Positions 31,702-39,651 of a DNA stretch of 45,586 nt are shown here, piece by piece. Positions within the stretch are counted from its first letter, which is position 1, and each line of letters opens with the position of its first letter. This DNA is from WJJR01 sp964440935 (GTDB lineage: Bacteria; Zixibacteria; MSB-5A5; WJJR01). The notes below the pieces were generated by a model. The model saw only the letters and a program-made list of their open reading frames with translations, did no database searches and was not told the DNA's origin. The DNA is taken from contig CAYTTY010000033.1 of assembly GCA_964440935.1 (NCBI GenBank), positions 1 to 45,586 of the forward strand. Direction: 5' to 3'. The translations under genes and the position numbers were made by a program.

Positions 31702-32838
31702 TCAGGTCGACTCTTCCTCCAACTCCGCTTTCAACGACAAGAATTCCAGCATATCCTTCAAGGCGATCACGCCGACCAGACTGCCGTTGTCGACGACCAT
31801 CAAACGGCTCTTCCCGGTCTTGCGCATTGTCTTCAACGCATCGATCGCATCGGTGTCAGCACGGACCATGTTTTCGTCTGAGCACGATTCCGCCAGATCG
31901 CCGACGGTCTGACGATTCCAATTCTCCTTCGGGACGGCCTTGATCTTATCGAGGCTGATACAGGCCAGTTCTTGCGAGTCATCTCTCACGGGGTAGAACT
32001 TGTGATGGTACTTGTAGAAGTACTCTTCGACCAGATCCCGCACGGTCGTCGACGGTTTCAGTGTCACCGGATTCTCGCGCATGAACCGTCGCACCGGTTC
32101 ACCCTTGAGGGCGTTGCGAACCAGCACCTGCTGGTACGAGCTCTGCGAGATGCCACGCAGGAAGAAACCGATCAGGGCGAGCCAGACACCGCCGATGAAA
32201 TTGCCGGCGATGAAATCGATGGCGCCCAGCACGATCAGGACAATCCCGAAGCCTGCGCCGATGCGTGACGATATTCGGGTCGCCCAGCGCAGATCGTTCT
32301 TCCATTTCCACAAGATCGAACGCAACACGCGTCCGCCATCCAGTGGAAATGCCGGAATCATGTTGAACAGCGCCAGAATGACATTGATGGACGCCAGGTA
32401 CACGAGGACACCGTCGACGGGTTTCGGCCAGGGAATTCCTGCGGCGAACAGGTGCAGGATGAAGAACGCGGCGCCCAGCACCACACTGGCGATCGGTCCG
32501 GCAACGGCCATCAGTAGTTCGCCCTTTGCCGTTTGCGGCTCCTCATCCATCTGCGCAATGCCGCCGAAAATGAACAGGGTGATCCCTTTGACAGGGATGC
32601 CGTGCCGGCGCGCGATCAGCGAGTGAGAAAACTCGTGGAAGACAATCGATACGAACAGACCGATTGCCCCGGCGACGCCCATCCACCAGTATGTGGCGGT
32701 GGAAAAGTCCTCAAAATAAAATGGAAACAAACCGTGAGCGAGTGACCATGTCACCAATACCGCCAGCAACAACCAGCTTGGGTCGATGCGCACTTCGTAA
32801 CCGAACAGAGTAAACAGCTTCAAACCTTTTCCGAACAT
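31702..32838 (-). CDS. Site-2 protease family (M50) membrane metalloprotease with CBS domains
   Basis: The start at 32838 (MFGKGLKLFTLFG, with AAGGATG upstream) gives a 378-aa protein typical of the family; an in-frame ATG at 32907 would add 23 doubtful residues. Zinc ligands lie in the membrane motif FHEFSH (His68, Glu69, His72) and in PLDGGR (Asp167). About six transmembrane segments are visible before residue 235. The C-terminal third (about 250-375) holds a pair of CBS domains (FMRENPVTLKPSTTVRDLV and MVRADTDAIDALKTM). Such proteins cleave substrates within the membrane, and the CBS pair may sense adenine nucleotides. The substrate is unknown. It is convergent with ispH. Confidence 0.93.
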   Translation of the reverse strand: MFGKGLKLFTLFGYEVRIDPSWLLLAVLVTWSLAHGLFPFYFEDFSTATYWWMGVAGAIGLFVSIVFHEFSHSLIARRHGIPVKGITLFIFGGIAQMDEEPQTAKGELLMAVAGPIASVVLGAAFFILHLFAAGIPWPKPVDGVLVYLASINVILALFNMIPAFPLDGGRVLRSILWKWKNDLRWATRISSRIGAGFGIVLIVLGAIDFIAGNFIGGVWLALIGFFLRGISQSSYQQVLVRNALKGEPVRRFMRENPVTLKPSTTVRDLVEEYFYKYHHKFYPVRDDSQELACISLDKIKAVPKENWNRQTVGDLAESCSDENMVRADTDAIDALKTMRKTGKSRLMVVDNGSLVGVIALKDMLEFLSLKAELEEEST

Positions 32839-33051
32839 GCGTATCACATCCTTCACAAGACACTCATTGTCTTCGTTTGACAATAAACCTACCGCGCAAT
32901 TCGGCATTCCGCTGTCAGGAGAGTTCTGACTTGACGTCGCTGTGACTTCGCTAAAACCCGATTACGTTGGGTTTGTACTCCCATCCGTGGACGATCTTGT
33001 GTACTAGAGTGAAGAGGCCAACGGAGTTCATTGGCCGAAGGAGGTGCGTAA

Positions 33052-33450
33052 ATGAAGTATCATGATTTTATCGGACAGGTTCAACATCGTGCAAGACTCA
33101 GTTCGGAAGAGGAAGCCGTGCGCGCCACACGCGCCACGTTGTCGACTCTTGGTGAGCGCTTGGGCGGCGGTGAAGCTTCCGACGTCGCAGCACAACTGCC
33201 GCAGGAGATCGCCATCTTCCTGAAGCCCGAGGACGAGGAAGCGGACCGTTTCGATGTGAACGAGTTTTTTGGACGCGTCGAGCGTCGCGAACAGGTCGAT
33301 CGTCCCGATGCGGTCTTCCACTCACGGTGTGTGATCCACGTGCTGAGCGATGCGGTCAGCGGCGGTGAGTTTGAGGATATTCGCGCTCAATTGCCGGAGG
33401 ATTACAAGCCGCTGCTTGACGCCGGGAGCACGGGCCGGATGAACACGTAA
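33052..33450 (+). CDS. DUF2267 domain protein
   Basis: This 132-aa soluble protein is preceded by GAAGGAGG. Two related helical halves are visible, each with an RV-x-x-R or VQ-x-R opening and an LP-x-x-(Y/I) close: FIGQVQHRARLSSEEEAVRA to AAQLPQEIAIFL, and FFGRVERREQV to RAQLPEDYKPLL. This arrangement, with DVAAQLP and DIRAQLP as matching boxes, is that of DUF2267. The family has no established biochemical role; in other bacteria it appears among stress or stationary-phase genes. A stem-loop after the stop (33481-33512) may end transcription. It stands alone on the plus strand. Confidence 0.85.
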   Translation: MKYHDFIGQVQHRARLSSEEEAVRATRATLSTLGERLGGGEASDVAAQLPQEIAIFLKPEDEEADRFDVNEFFGRVERREQVDRPDAVFHSRCVIHVLSDAVSGGEFEDIRAQLPEDYKPLLDAGSTGRMNT

Positions 33451-33480
33451 TCCGCGAGGAAGTCGCTAACCTGAATCCGA

Positions 33481-33512
33481 CCGCCCGGTCGGCAAGTGTG
33501 CCAGCCGGGCGG
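33481..33512 (+). terminator. Stem-loop after the DUF2267 gene
   Basis: CCGCCCGG-TC-GGCA pairs with TGCC-AG-CCGGGCGG (33481-33512), a long stem with one internal mismatch. No clear T-run follows on either strand, so a role as terminator is tentative. Confidence 0.45.
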
Positions 33513-33560
33513 CCGAATTGTGACTCCACTGTGCAATTGAGCGGCTCTCGATTGGTCTAT

Positions 33561-34142
33561 TCACTGTTCGGATGCACGCGCGCCCGGCTTATCGACAATG
33601 CGCACGGTGCTCGCCTGGGGACCCTCCTCGCCCTGCACTTCGACGAAGTGGACACCGGTCCCCAATTCCAGGCGGTCGTAGTCATTGTTGGTGACCGCGT
33701 TGCGATGGAAGTAGATATCCCGTCCGTCGATTGTTTGTAGAAAGCCATAATCGTCTTCCGGGAACAGGCGAGCCACCAAAGCAACTGCTTCCTGACCCGG
33801 GTGGGATTTCTCTTCGCCCTGCTGCCGCTCGGTCAGTCGTTTCAATTGTCGCTGAGCCGCATCGAACGTATCGCGGATGACGCTGTCGAGCGGCGCATGC
33901 GTATCGCTTTCGCCCGGTTCGCGTTTAGCGATGATTTCATGTCCGGGGGGGACGTGGATGTCGATGCGTACACGAAAGGGACTGCCGGTGCGCTGGTCAC
34001 GCTGCGGTTTTTCGATCGCCACCCGGCAACTGGTCATGTGATCGCATACCCGGTGTAAGGCGTCGACTTTGTTGTGCACGAGATGCTCAATATCTTCCGT
34101 TTTCGTGACATCGCGAAAAGTCAATTCGAGGGGAACTTGCAT
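33561..34142 (-). CDS. Ribosome hibernation (HPF/RaiA-like) domain fused to a cold-shock domain
   Basis: The start at 34142 (MQVPLELTFRDV) follows AGGAGG by six nt; a longer reading frame to 34214 lacks support. Residues 1-105 match the S30AE/HPF fold (LTFRDVTKTEDIEHLVHNKVD, then a central YRVxI-type strand and DSVIRDTFDAAQRQLKR). Residues about 120-185 form a cold-shock OB fold: DYGFLQTIDG stands for the KGFGFI RNA motif and IYFHRNAV for VFVH. HPF proteins sit in the ribosomal decoding centre of idle ribosomes, and the cold-shock part should bind RNA. The usual long-HPF dimerisation domain is absent. It is convergent with the DUF2267 gene. Confidence 0.88.
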   Translation of the reverse strand: MQVPLELTFRDVTKTEDIEHLVHNKVDALHRVCDHMTSCRVAIEKPQRDQRTGSPFRVRIDIHVPPGHEIIAKREPGESDTHAPLDSVIRDTFDAAQRQLKRLTERQQGEEKSHPGQEAVALVARLFPEDDYGFLQTIDGRDIYFHRNAVTNNDYDRLELGTGVHFVEVQGEEGPQASTVRIVDKPGARASEQ

Positions 34143-34573
34143 ACGCTTCCTCCTGTGCGTGGTCGTGTGTTCCTGTTGTAGGGTGATGTGTTTGCTCACA
34201 CTCCCCATACTCAATGTATGCGCGCATATACTGAAGGTTCAGCGGATTGCCGGATTTGCCTGCGTGTGCGTGACGGATTACGGGATTATCCTGTCAGGTG
34301 TAGGGGTATTGAACGCGCCGCAGCTAAGAGAAGAGGTGCCTCACAGCTCTGCTGTGAGAACCTTGAGGTGTGGGAGCCTGGGTGTCTGACCGCAATCGTT
34401 ACGATCTCACAGCAGAGCTGTGAGGGACCGAATGAGCACAGCACAGCGCCATAGGCGCGACACAACGGATCACCTCACGCCCGGTGCTCCGATTGCCCAT
34501 GATACGAGCATCATTGACACGCGCATGTACACCATCGACATTGCCGTGGATGGACGATTAATCGTGAGGGGAT
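34143..34573. other. Divergent intergenic region with paired family-C repeats
   Basis: No gene is seen. Two family-C hairpins lie in opposite orientation at 34334-34358 and 34406-34424, spaced about 50 nt apart, so that together they can also form one long stem. Confidence 0.5.
34334..34424. repeat. Inverted pair of family C hairpins (copies 2 and 3)
   Basis: Copy 2 is CTCACAGCTCTGCTGTGAG (34340-34358) and copy 3 is CTCACAGCAGAGCTGTGAG (34406-34424). GAGGTGC precedes copy 2 as in the copy at 31625. The arrangement resembles paired REP sequences (a REPIN). Confidence 0.65.
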
Positions 34574-35563
34574 ATGGACGTACATTTCGGCATCGACATC
34601 GGCGCGACGTACATCAAATTCGGGGTGATCGATCCCGACGGGCACATCGAGTATTCGGCCCGCAAGCTGATCAAGGGCGATGACGGAACGGTTAGGGCGG
34701 TTGAGACGGTGGTGGATTGCGCTCACGAATTACTCACCTGGGCGGCCGCGGCCGGTCATCAGCCGGTCTCACTGGGGGTCGGATCGCCCGGTACGATCAA
34801 TCCTCTGACCAATCGTGTCCAGCCGCCGTCGCCGAACATCACTGAGATCGTCGGTGAGAACTTTGTCGATCTGTTGAAACAAGCGACCGGGCTGCCGGTG
34901 ATGATCGACAACGATGCCAACTGTGCCGCTTGGGCGGAATATCGGTATGGTGCCGGACGCGGCATTGACAACCTGATTTGTCTCACAGTCGGCTCCGGTC
35001 TCGGTAGTGGATTCATCGTCAATGGACAGATTCTCCGTGGTCCAACGGGTTCGGCCGGGGAACTGGGGCATGTGAGTATCGACTGGGACGGTCCGCAGTG
35101 CCCATGCGGCAACAGAGGATGTCTCGAAAACTACACCTCGGCCACGGCTCTTCTAAGCGCGGCCGACGAGGCCGCGCGGCTCGATCCACAGGGACTGCTG
35201 GGACAGAGGCGTGATGCAGACACCGGGAAGATCACTGTGCGGGGACTGCTCCGGGCCGCAAAGGGCGGCGATCCACCGGCGCAGATGATCCTCGACGCCG
35301 CCGCCCATAAACTGGCCATCGGGATTTTGACCGCAGTGAACATTGTCGATCCGGAAGCCGTTATCATAGGTGGAGGGGTTGCTGATGCCGATTTTGCCGC
35401 CGGCAGCTTATGGTTGAACACGATCACGGCCTATCTGCATCGGCACGCGTTCTCCGAGGCGGGGAAGAACTTGCAGGTAGGGCGCGCCGTACTTGGCAAC
35501 GACGCTGGTTTCATCGGCGCCGCCGCGCTGAGCGCGGAGACGATGTCGCCCGAATCGGATTGA
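34574..35563 (+). CDS. ROK-family sugar kinase (glucokinase-like)
   Basis: This 329-aa protein has the ROK layout. An N-terminal ATP-phosphate loop (GIDIGATYIKFG) is followed by catalytic Asp114 in IDNDANCAAWAE. The zinc site comprises His166 (ELGHVSID) and the CPCGNRGCLE cluster (Cys176, 178, 183). The adenosine motif IIGGGVADAD lies near residue 265. ROK kinases phosphorylate glucose or related hexoses or N-acetylhexosamines, and the exact sugar is not readable here. There is no DNA-binding domain, so it is an enzyme and not a ROK repressor. The next small gene begins 4 nt after its stop. Confidence 0.92.
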   Translation: MDVHFGIDIGATYIKFGVIDPDGHIEYSARKLIKGDDGTVRAVETVVDCAHELLTWAAAAGHQPVSLGVGSPGTINPLTNRVQPPSPNITEIVGENFVDLLKQATGLPVMIDNDANCAAWAEYRYGAGRGIDNLICLTVGSGLGSGFIVNGQILRGPTGSAGELGHVSIDWDGPQCPCGNRGCLENYTSATALLSAADEAARLDPQGLLGQRRDADTGKITVRGLLRAAKGGDPPAQMILDAAAHKLAIGILTAVNIVDPEAVIIGGGVADADFAAGSLWLNTITAYLHRHAFSEAGKNLQVGRAVLGNDAGFIGAAALSAETMSPESD

Positions 35564-35567
35564 TTCA

Positions 35568-35774
35568 ATGACACCTCAACAATACAATCCATCTGAGAGA
35601 CGCCCGCCACGCGAGTATGTGGGTGTGCATTTTAAGTGCTGCAAGGTGTATGTGCACGCGTATCTCAATCGGGAGCGAACCGCGTATGTGGCGTACTGCC
35701 CGAAATGTGCGGGCAAGATGACGATTGAAATTCGGCCCGACGGGTCCGACAGCCGGTTCTTTGAGGCGTCCTGA
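35568..35774 (+). CDS. Small conserved-type Cys-rich protein, unknown
   Basis: This 68-aa protein has cysteines in FKCCKVYVHAYL (Cys24, Cys25) and YCPKCAGKM (Cys44, Cys47), a pattern fit for one zinc site. It also has the strand-like ends VYVHAYLN and MTIEIRPDG. It starts 4 nt after the ROK kinase gene and ends 20 nt before the archaemetzincin homologue, so it is probably translated in the same operon. I do not recognise the family. A zinc-ribbon fold is an inference. Confidence 0.65.
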   Translation: MTPQQYNPSERRPPREYVGVHFKCCKVYVHAYLNRERTAYVAYCPKCAGKMTIEIRPDGSDSRFFEAS

Positions 35775-35794
35775 TTGATCGTTGATGTGAGGCG

Positions 35795-36343
35795 ATGAAA
35801 TCACGTGGTAAAATCATCGTTGTCCCCTTGGGCGATCTCGACTTCTATCAAGTCAACAAGCTCGCTGCCAACCTCTCGGTCGCGTTCTCGGCCGGTGTCG
35901 ATATCCTTCAGGGCATGGATCTCCCCGACGAAGCCGAAAACCAGGAGCGGAACCAGTACTACTCGACCGTGGTTTTAACCAAGCTCGAGTTGATGCGCCA
36001 GAATCAGACCGAAAAGCTGCTCGGGGTCACCGAAGAGGACCTCTATATCCCGACTTTGCCGTACGTGTACGGCGAATCCGATTCCGAGTCGGGCTGTGCC
36101 ATTGTCTCGTTCTTCCGCATGCGTCAGGAGTTCTTCGGCCTCCCCGAGGATGAGCGCCAGGTCTACCAGCGTGTCCTCAAAGAGGCGATTCACCAGGTCG
36201 GCCACCTGTTCCGGCTGTCCACCTGCAACAATCCCCGTTGCGTCATGTACCGCTCCCGCTCGATGCTCGACACTGACTCCAAGAACGAGAAATTCTGCGA
36301 CATCTGCCGCCGGCGGTTAGTGCGGCAGGGCGTGACGCGGTAA
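35795..36343 (+). CDS. Archaemetzincin homologue with altered active site
   Basis: This 182-aa protein has the length and layout of archaemetzincins (AmzA): an N-terminal VPLGDLDFYQVNKLAANLS and a central ALGVTEEDLYIP-like block (LLGVTEEDLYIPTLPYVYG). The C-terminal zinc region is CNNPRCVMYRSRSMLDTDSK followed by FCDIC. The structural Cys4 zinc site (Cys144, 149, 168, 171) is intact. The catalytic motif HExxHxxGxxH reads HQVGHLFRLST (133-143): Glu134 is Gln, the Gly is Arg140 and the third zinc His is Thr143. Hydrolytic activity is therefore unlikely. The reading frame is otherwise whole, so it may be a binding or regulatory pseudo-protease. It follows the small Cys protein gene. Confidence 0.88.
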   Translation: MKSRGKIIVVPLGDLDFYQVNKLAANLSVAFSAGVDILQGMDLPDEAENQERNQYYSTVVLTKLELMRQNQTEKLLGVTEEDLYIPTLPYVYGESDSESGCAIVSFFRMRQEFFGLPEDERQVYQRVLKEAIHQVGHLFRLSTCNNPRCVMYRSRSMLDTDSKNEKFCDICRRRLVRQGVTR

Positions 36344-36554
36344 TCACAGTTGTGGTCCGTTGATCTATGCTGTCATTCCCGCGAAAAGAGGGAATCCATT
36401 TTCTCAAGCGTATACGAGATGCACGGCTGGATTCCTCCGCCGCGGCGGACAGGGGAGACAGCCCAGAACCGGGCCAACCCGCTCAAGAAAATGATGGACA
36501 AACCATCCCGCACGTCCTAACGAACACCTGAACCTATTATCAGGATAGACGCCC

Positions 36555-38876
36555 ATGACGCTCGAACAAATCCTCGACCAACTGCGTACCGACAACTGTG
36601 TCGAACACTGGCACACCATCCCGGCTCGTGCGGCCGACTATGTCGATTTTCCCGCAAATCTCGATCCGCGCCTGATCGACGCCATCCGTAAGCGGGGCGT
36701 GCACAAGCTCTACCGCCATCAGGCTGAAGCGCTCGACGCCGTCAGCGCAGGGAAGGACATTGTTGTTGTTACTCCAACGGCTTCGGGAAAGACTCTCTGC
36801 TACAATCTGCCGGTTCTCAATACGGTCATGCAGGACCCCAGCCAGCGGGCGCTGTATCTGTTCCCGACCAAAGCACTGTCGTATGACCAGAAATCGGAGT
36901 TGATGGAGCTGACCGAGGCGGTCGGGGCCGATATCCGCACGCACACGTTCGACGGCGACACACCGCAGACCGCGCGCCGTGCGGTGCGGTCGGCCGGACA
37001 CATTGTCATCACCAATCCCGACATGTTGCACACCGGCATTCTGCCGCACCATACGAAGTGGGTCAAGCTGTTCGAGAATTTGCGTTATGTGGTCATCGAT
37101 GAGCTGCACCACTACCGGGGCGTGTTCGGCTCGCATCTGGGCAATGTGATTCGACGGTTGCAACGGATCGCGCAATTCTACAACAGCAATCCGCAGTTCA
37201 TCACCTGTTCGGCGACGATTCAGAATCCGGGGGATTTGGCCGAGCGGATCGTCGGGCGGCCGTTTGTGGTGGTTGATAAGAATGGCGCGCCGACGGCCGA
37301 GAAGCACATCATTCTCTACAATCCGCCGGTGGTGAACGAGGCACTGGGGTTGCGGCGATCGTCACTCAGTGTCGCCAATTCGCTGGCGACACGGTTTATC
37401 GCCAACAATGTTTCAACCATCATCTTTGCGGGATACCGCCGCGCGGTCGAAATCATCCTCACCTATCTGCGCAATCATATGAAACAGCAGAAGGTGAATC
37501 CGAAGCTGGTGGAGGGATACCGGGGCGGCTATCTGCCGAATCAACGCCGGGCGATTGAACGCGGACTGCGCGATGGGTCGATTCGGGGAGTGGTTTCGAC
37601 CAATGCGCTGGAACTGGGGATCGATATTGGTTCGCTCGATGTGTCCATTCTCACCGGCTATCCCGGGACGATCGCGTCGATGTGGCAGCAGATGGGGCGC
37701 GCCGGACGGCGCAGCGGGATGTCGGCCGCGATTCTGGTCGGCAGTTCCTCGCCGATCGACCAATTCCTGATCAAACACCCCGAGTACCTGCTTGACCGAC
37801 ATGTCGAATCGGGCATTGTCGATCCGAGCAACTTGGTGGTCTTGATGTCGCATCTCAAGTGCGCGGCATTTGAATTGCCATTTGATGCCGACGATCAATT
37901 CGGTGTCGATACCACGCAGCCACTGCTCGACTATCTGGAAAAGCACCACGTACTCACCCAATCCAATGGACGGTATTTCTGGGCGTCTGAAATCTACCCG
38001 GCGGGAGAGGTTTCGCTGCGGTCGGCGTCGCCGGAGAATTTCGTCATTCTCAATCGTTCCGATGAGAGCAGAGTGATCGGCGAAGTCGATTACTCTTCGG
38101 CGCCCGAGTTTCTGCATCCTGAGGCGATCTATCTCCACGGCGCCAATCAGTATCAGGTCGAGGAACTCGATTGGGAGGGGCGGCGCGCGTATGTTAAGGA
38201 GGTCGACGTCGATTACTTCACCGACGCCGAAACGAAGACCGACCTGAAGATTCTCACCGTCGACAAACGTCGCCAGAGTATCGACGCACGGTTGGCCTGT
38301 GGGGAAGTGGCGTTGACGCGGGTGACGGTCCTCTACAAAAAGATCAAGTTCTACACGCACGAGAATGTCGGTTTCGGGAAGGTGCATCTGCCCGAGCAGG
38401 AGATGCACACGACATCATTTTGGGTCGATTTCGATGCCGTTGTTGCCGAACGGATCGGCCTGTCGATTGGCGTGACCGGGGAGATTCTGCGTGCAGCGGC
38501 GAATGCCCTGGGACGGATGGCGCCCCTCTGGGTAATGGCCGACAAGCGCGATATCGCCTCGATATCCCAAGTCCGCGCCCCGCATACCGGTCTGCCCACG
38601 ATTTTCCTCTACGATAACATCCCCGGCGGTGTCGGGTTTTCCCAGAAGATCTTCGACATGTCCGGCGAACTGTTCACCGAAACCGCGGTGCTGATCGAAC
38701 AATGCTCCTGCCGTGCGGGGTGCCCCTCCTGTGTCGGTCCCGAAATGGAAATCGGCCCCCATGGCAAACGGGGAGCGGTCGAGCTGCTGCGGTTTGCAGC
38801 GATTGCGGCGAATCAGCCGGTGACCGAGGTCGAGGAGACGGTTGAGGTGGTCGAGGATGAGGGGAGTGTTGATTGA
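36555..38876 (+). CDS. mrfA: MrfA-type DEXH helicase with DUF1998-like C-terminal zinc domain
   Basis: This 773-aa protein is an SF2 helicase. Motif I is TPTASGKT (73-80) and motif II is DELH (182-185). Motif III is SATI, with later signatures STNALELGIDIGSLD and QQMGRAGRR. The C-terminal domain carries four clustered cysteines (CSCRAGCPSC, 717-726) that hold a metal in Bacillus MrfA. MrfA is a 3'-to-5' DNA helicase for repair of mitomycin-type damage, working without UvrA. The Ala/Glu-rich acidic tail after about residue 750 is variable. The start at 36555 lacks a strong Shine-Dalgarno. It is not clustered with other repair genes. Confidence 0.92.
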   Translation: MTLEQILDQLRTDNCVEHWHTIPARAADYVDFPANLDPRLIDAIRKRGVHKLYRHQAEALDAVSAGKDIVVVTPTASGKTLCYNLPVLNTVMQDPSQRALYLFPTKALSYDQKSELMELTEAVGADIRTHTFDGDTPQTARRAVRSAGHIVITNPDMLHTGILPHHTKWVKLFENLRYVVIDELHHYRGVFGSHLGNVIRRLQRIAQFYNSNPQFITCSATIQNPGDLAERIVGRPFVVVDKNGAPTAEKHIILYNPPVVNEALGLRRSSLSVANSLATRFIANNVSTIIFAGYRRAVEIILTYLRNHMKQQKVNPKLVEGYRGGYLPNQRRAIERGLRDGSIRGVVSTNALELGIDIGSLDVSILTGYPGTIASMWQQMGRAGRRSGMSAAILVGSSSPIDQFLIKHPEYLLDRHVESGIVDPSNLVVLMSHLKCAAFELPFDADDQFGVDTTQPLLDYLEKHHVLTQSNGRYFWASEIYPAGEVSLRSASPENFVILNRSDESRVIGEVDYSSAPEFLHPEAIYLHGANQYQVEELDWEGRRAYVKEVDVDYFTDAETKTDLKILTVDKRRQSIDARLACGEVALTRVTVLYKKIKFYTHENVGFGKVHLPEQEMHTTSFWVDFDAVVAERIGLSIGVTGEILRAAANALGRMAPLWVMADKRDIASISQVRAPHTGLPTIFLYDNIPGGVGFSQKIFDMSGELFTETAVLIEQCSCRAGCPSCVGPEMEIGPHGKRGAVELLRFAAIAANQPVTEVEETVEVVEDEGSVD

Positions 38877-38955
38877 AATCGGCCTCGCCCACGAACTTGA
38901 ACCAACGCGCGATCCGCTATGATGGTATTATCTGACAGAGGGAGACCAGTCCAGT

Positions 38956-39165
38956 ATGCGTGAGTTTAGTGTAGTGATCCAACGAGATCCAGACACTGGC
39001 ATCTTAGTGGGGCATGTTCCAGGGTGGCCGGGCGCACATAGCCAAGCGGAATCGGTGGACGAGCTTGAGGCCAATCTTCGTGAGGTAATCGAAATGCTGC
39101 TCGAGGATGGAGAGCCAAAGCTCGAATCTGAGTTTGTTGGCCTCAAGACAATCAAGGTTGCTTGA
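38956..39165 (+). CDS. hicB: HicB-family antitoxin
   Basis: This 69-aa protein has the small HicB fold: FSVVIQRDPDTGILVGHVPGWPGAHSQAESVDE is split by the usual GxxVP-x-(W/L)-PG turn and followed by a helix ELEANLREVIEMLLE. It lacks the extra C-terminal DNA-binding domain of longer HicB proteins. GAGGGAGA precedes the ATG. HicB normally blocks the HicA RNase encoded next to it. Here the adjoining hicA, two nt downstream, is cut short, so this may be an orphan antitoxin. The order hicB-hicA is reversed from the classical hicAB, which is common in other groups. Confidence 0.85.
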   Translation: MREFSVVIQRDPDTGILVGHVPGWPGAHSQAESVDELEANLREVIEMLLEDGEPKLESEFVGLKTIKVA

Positions 39166-39167
39166 GG

Positions 39168-39332
39168 ATGGGATCACTCCCGATTCTTAAACCTCGGGAG
39201 GTGGAAACGCTGCTCCTTGCTTTGGGATTTGAAAATGTAAGGCAGCGTGGTTCTCACCGACAATACCGGCATTCTGATGGAAGAGGCACCACCGTTAAAT
39301 TCATGCTTCGATGTCTCCAGTTGCATCCTTGA
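39168..39332 (+). pseudogene. hicA: HicA toxin, C-terminally truncated
   Basis: An ATG two nt after hicB opens a 54-codon frame that matches HicA closely to residue 43 (LPILKPREV, LGFENVRQRGSH, RHSDGRGTTV). The catalytic His30 in RGSH is present. After GRGTTV the family normally continues with PxHxGRDI and a helix of some 25 residues. Instead the frame ends in KFMLRCLQLHP and stop. The lost part contributes to the dsRNA-binding fold, so the toxin is probably inactive. The break coincides with the start of a FlgD-like fragment, pointing to a recombination junction near 39297-39311. Confidence 0.75.
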
Positions 39333-39469
39333 TACCCAGCGATGCCCAGACCCAAATCCAGTGGAACGGCTACGACCAGCGTGGCAGCCCCGTCCCCTCC
39401 GGCATCTACTTTGTCCGCCTGACCGTGCAAAACGCGACTTCCACCGTCGGGATTATTCACCTAAAGTAG
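39311..39469 (+). pseudogene. FlgD/T9SS-type C-terminal domain fragment
   Basis: In a frame different from hicA, this region encodes IQWNGYDQRGSPVPSGIYFV, then RLTVQNATSTVGIIHLK and stop. This is the end of a FlgD-Ig-like domain of the kind that closes many secreted FCB-group proteins (W-x-G-x-D-x-x-G-x-x-V-x-S-G-x-Y). An ATG at 39311 gives 52 codons, but no signal peptide or upstream domain exists, so it is read as a detached remnant. It overlaps the end of the truncated hicA frame. Confidence 0.7.
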
Positions 39470-39551
39470 ACCTCGTCGGGTGCCGTCTCCTAAGCCCCTG
39501 TTAATCTTCATGTTGTGACGGCGGGATTTGTCAGTCGGGGCAGTTTTCGGG

Positions 39552-39580
39552 TTGACTGTATGTCCGGGGCGCTTCATACT
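39552..39580 (+). promoter_or_regulatory. Possible sigma-70-type promoter of nuoJKLMN
   Basis: TTGACT (39552-39557) and CATACT (39575-39580) are spaced 17 nt apart, about 72 nt before the nuoJ start. It is the best match seen in the short gap, but the -10 box is weak. Confidence 0.35.
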
Positions 39581-39590
39581 GTCCCGCTTG

Positions 39591-39617
39591 ACGCCCGTCG
39601 GGGGCGTTTGTTTTTTT
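39591..39617 (+). terminator. Intrinsic terminator or leader hairpin before nuoJ
   Basis: The 6-bp stem ACGCCC/GGGCGT (39591-39607) is followed by TTGTTTTTTT, only 35 nt before nuoJ. It may close transcripts from hicB and the FlgD-like fragment. If the promoter at 39552-39580 is real, it would instead sit in the nuoJ leader. Confidence 0.7.
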
Positions 39618-39651
39618 CGCCCGGCAATGTGAAAAGATTCTTTAGGGGACT

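Noticed and set aside
34574..35563. ROK transcriptional repressor
   Set aside because: The N-terminal helix-turn-helix of ROK repressors is missing; the protein begins directly at the ATP loop.
37413..38408. A 331-codon minus-strand open frame opposite the helicase gene
   Set aside because: It lies wholly within a helicase with all motifs intact and shows no start signal or domain.
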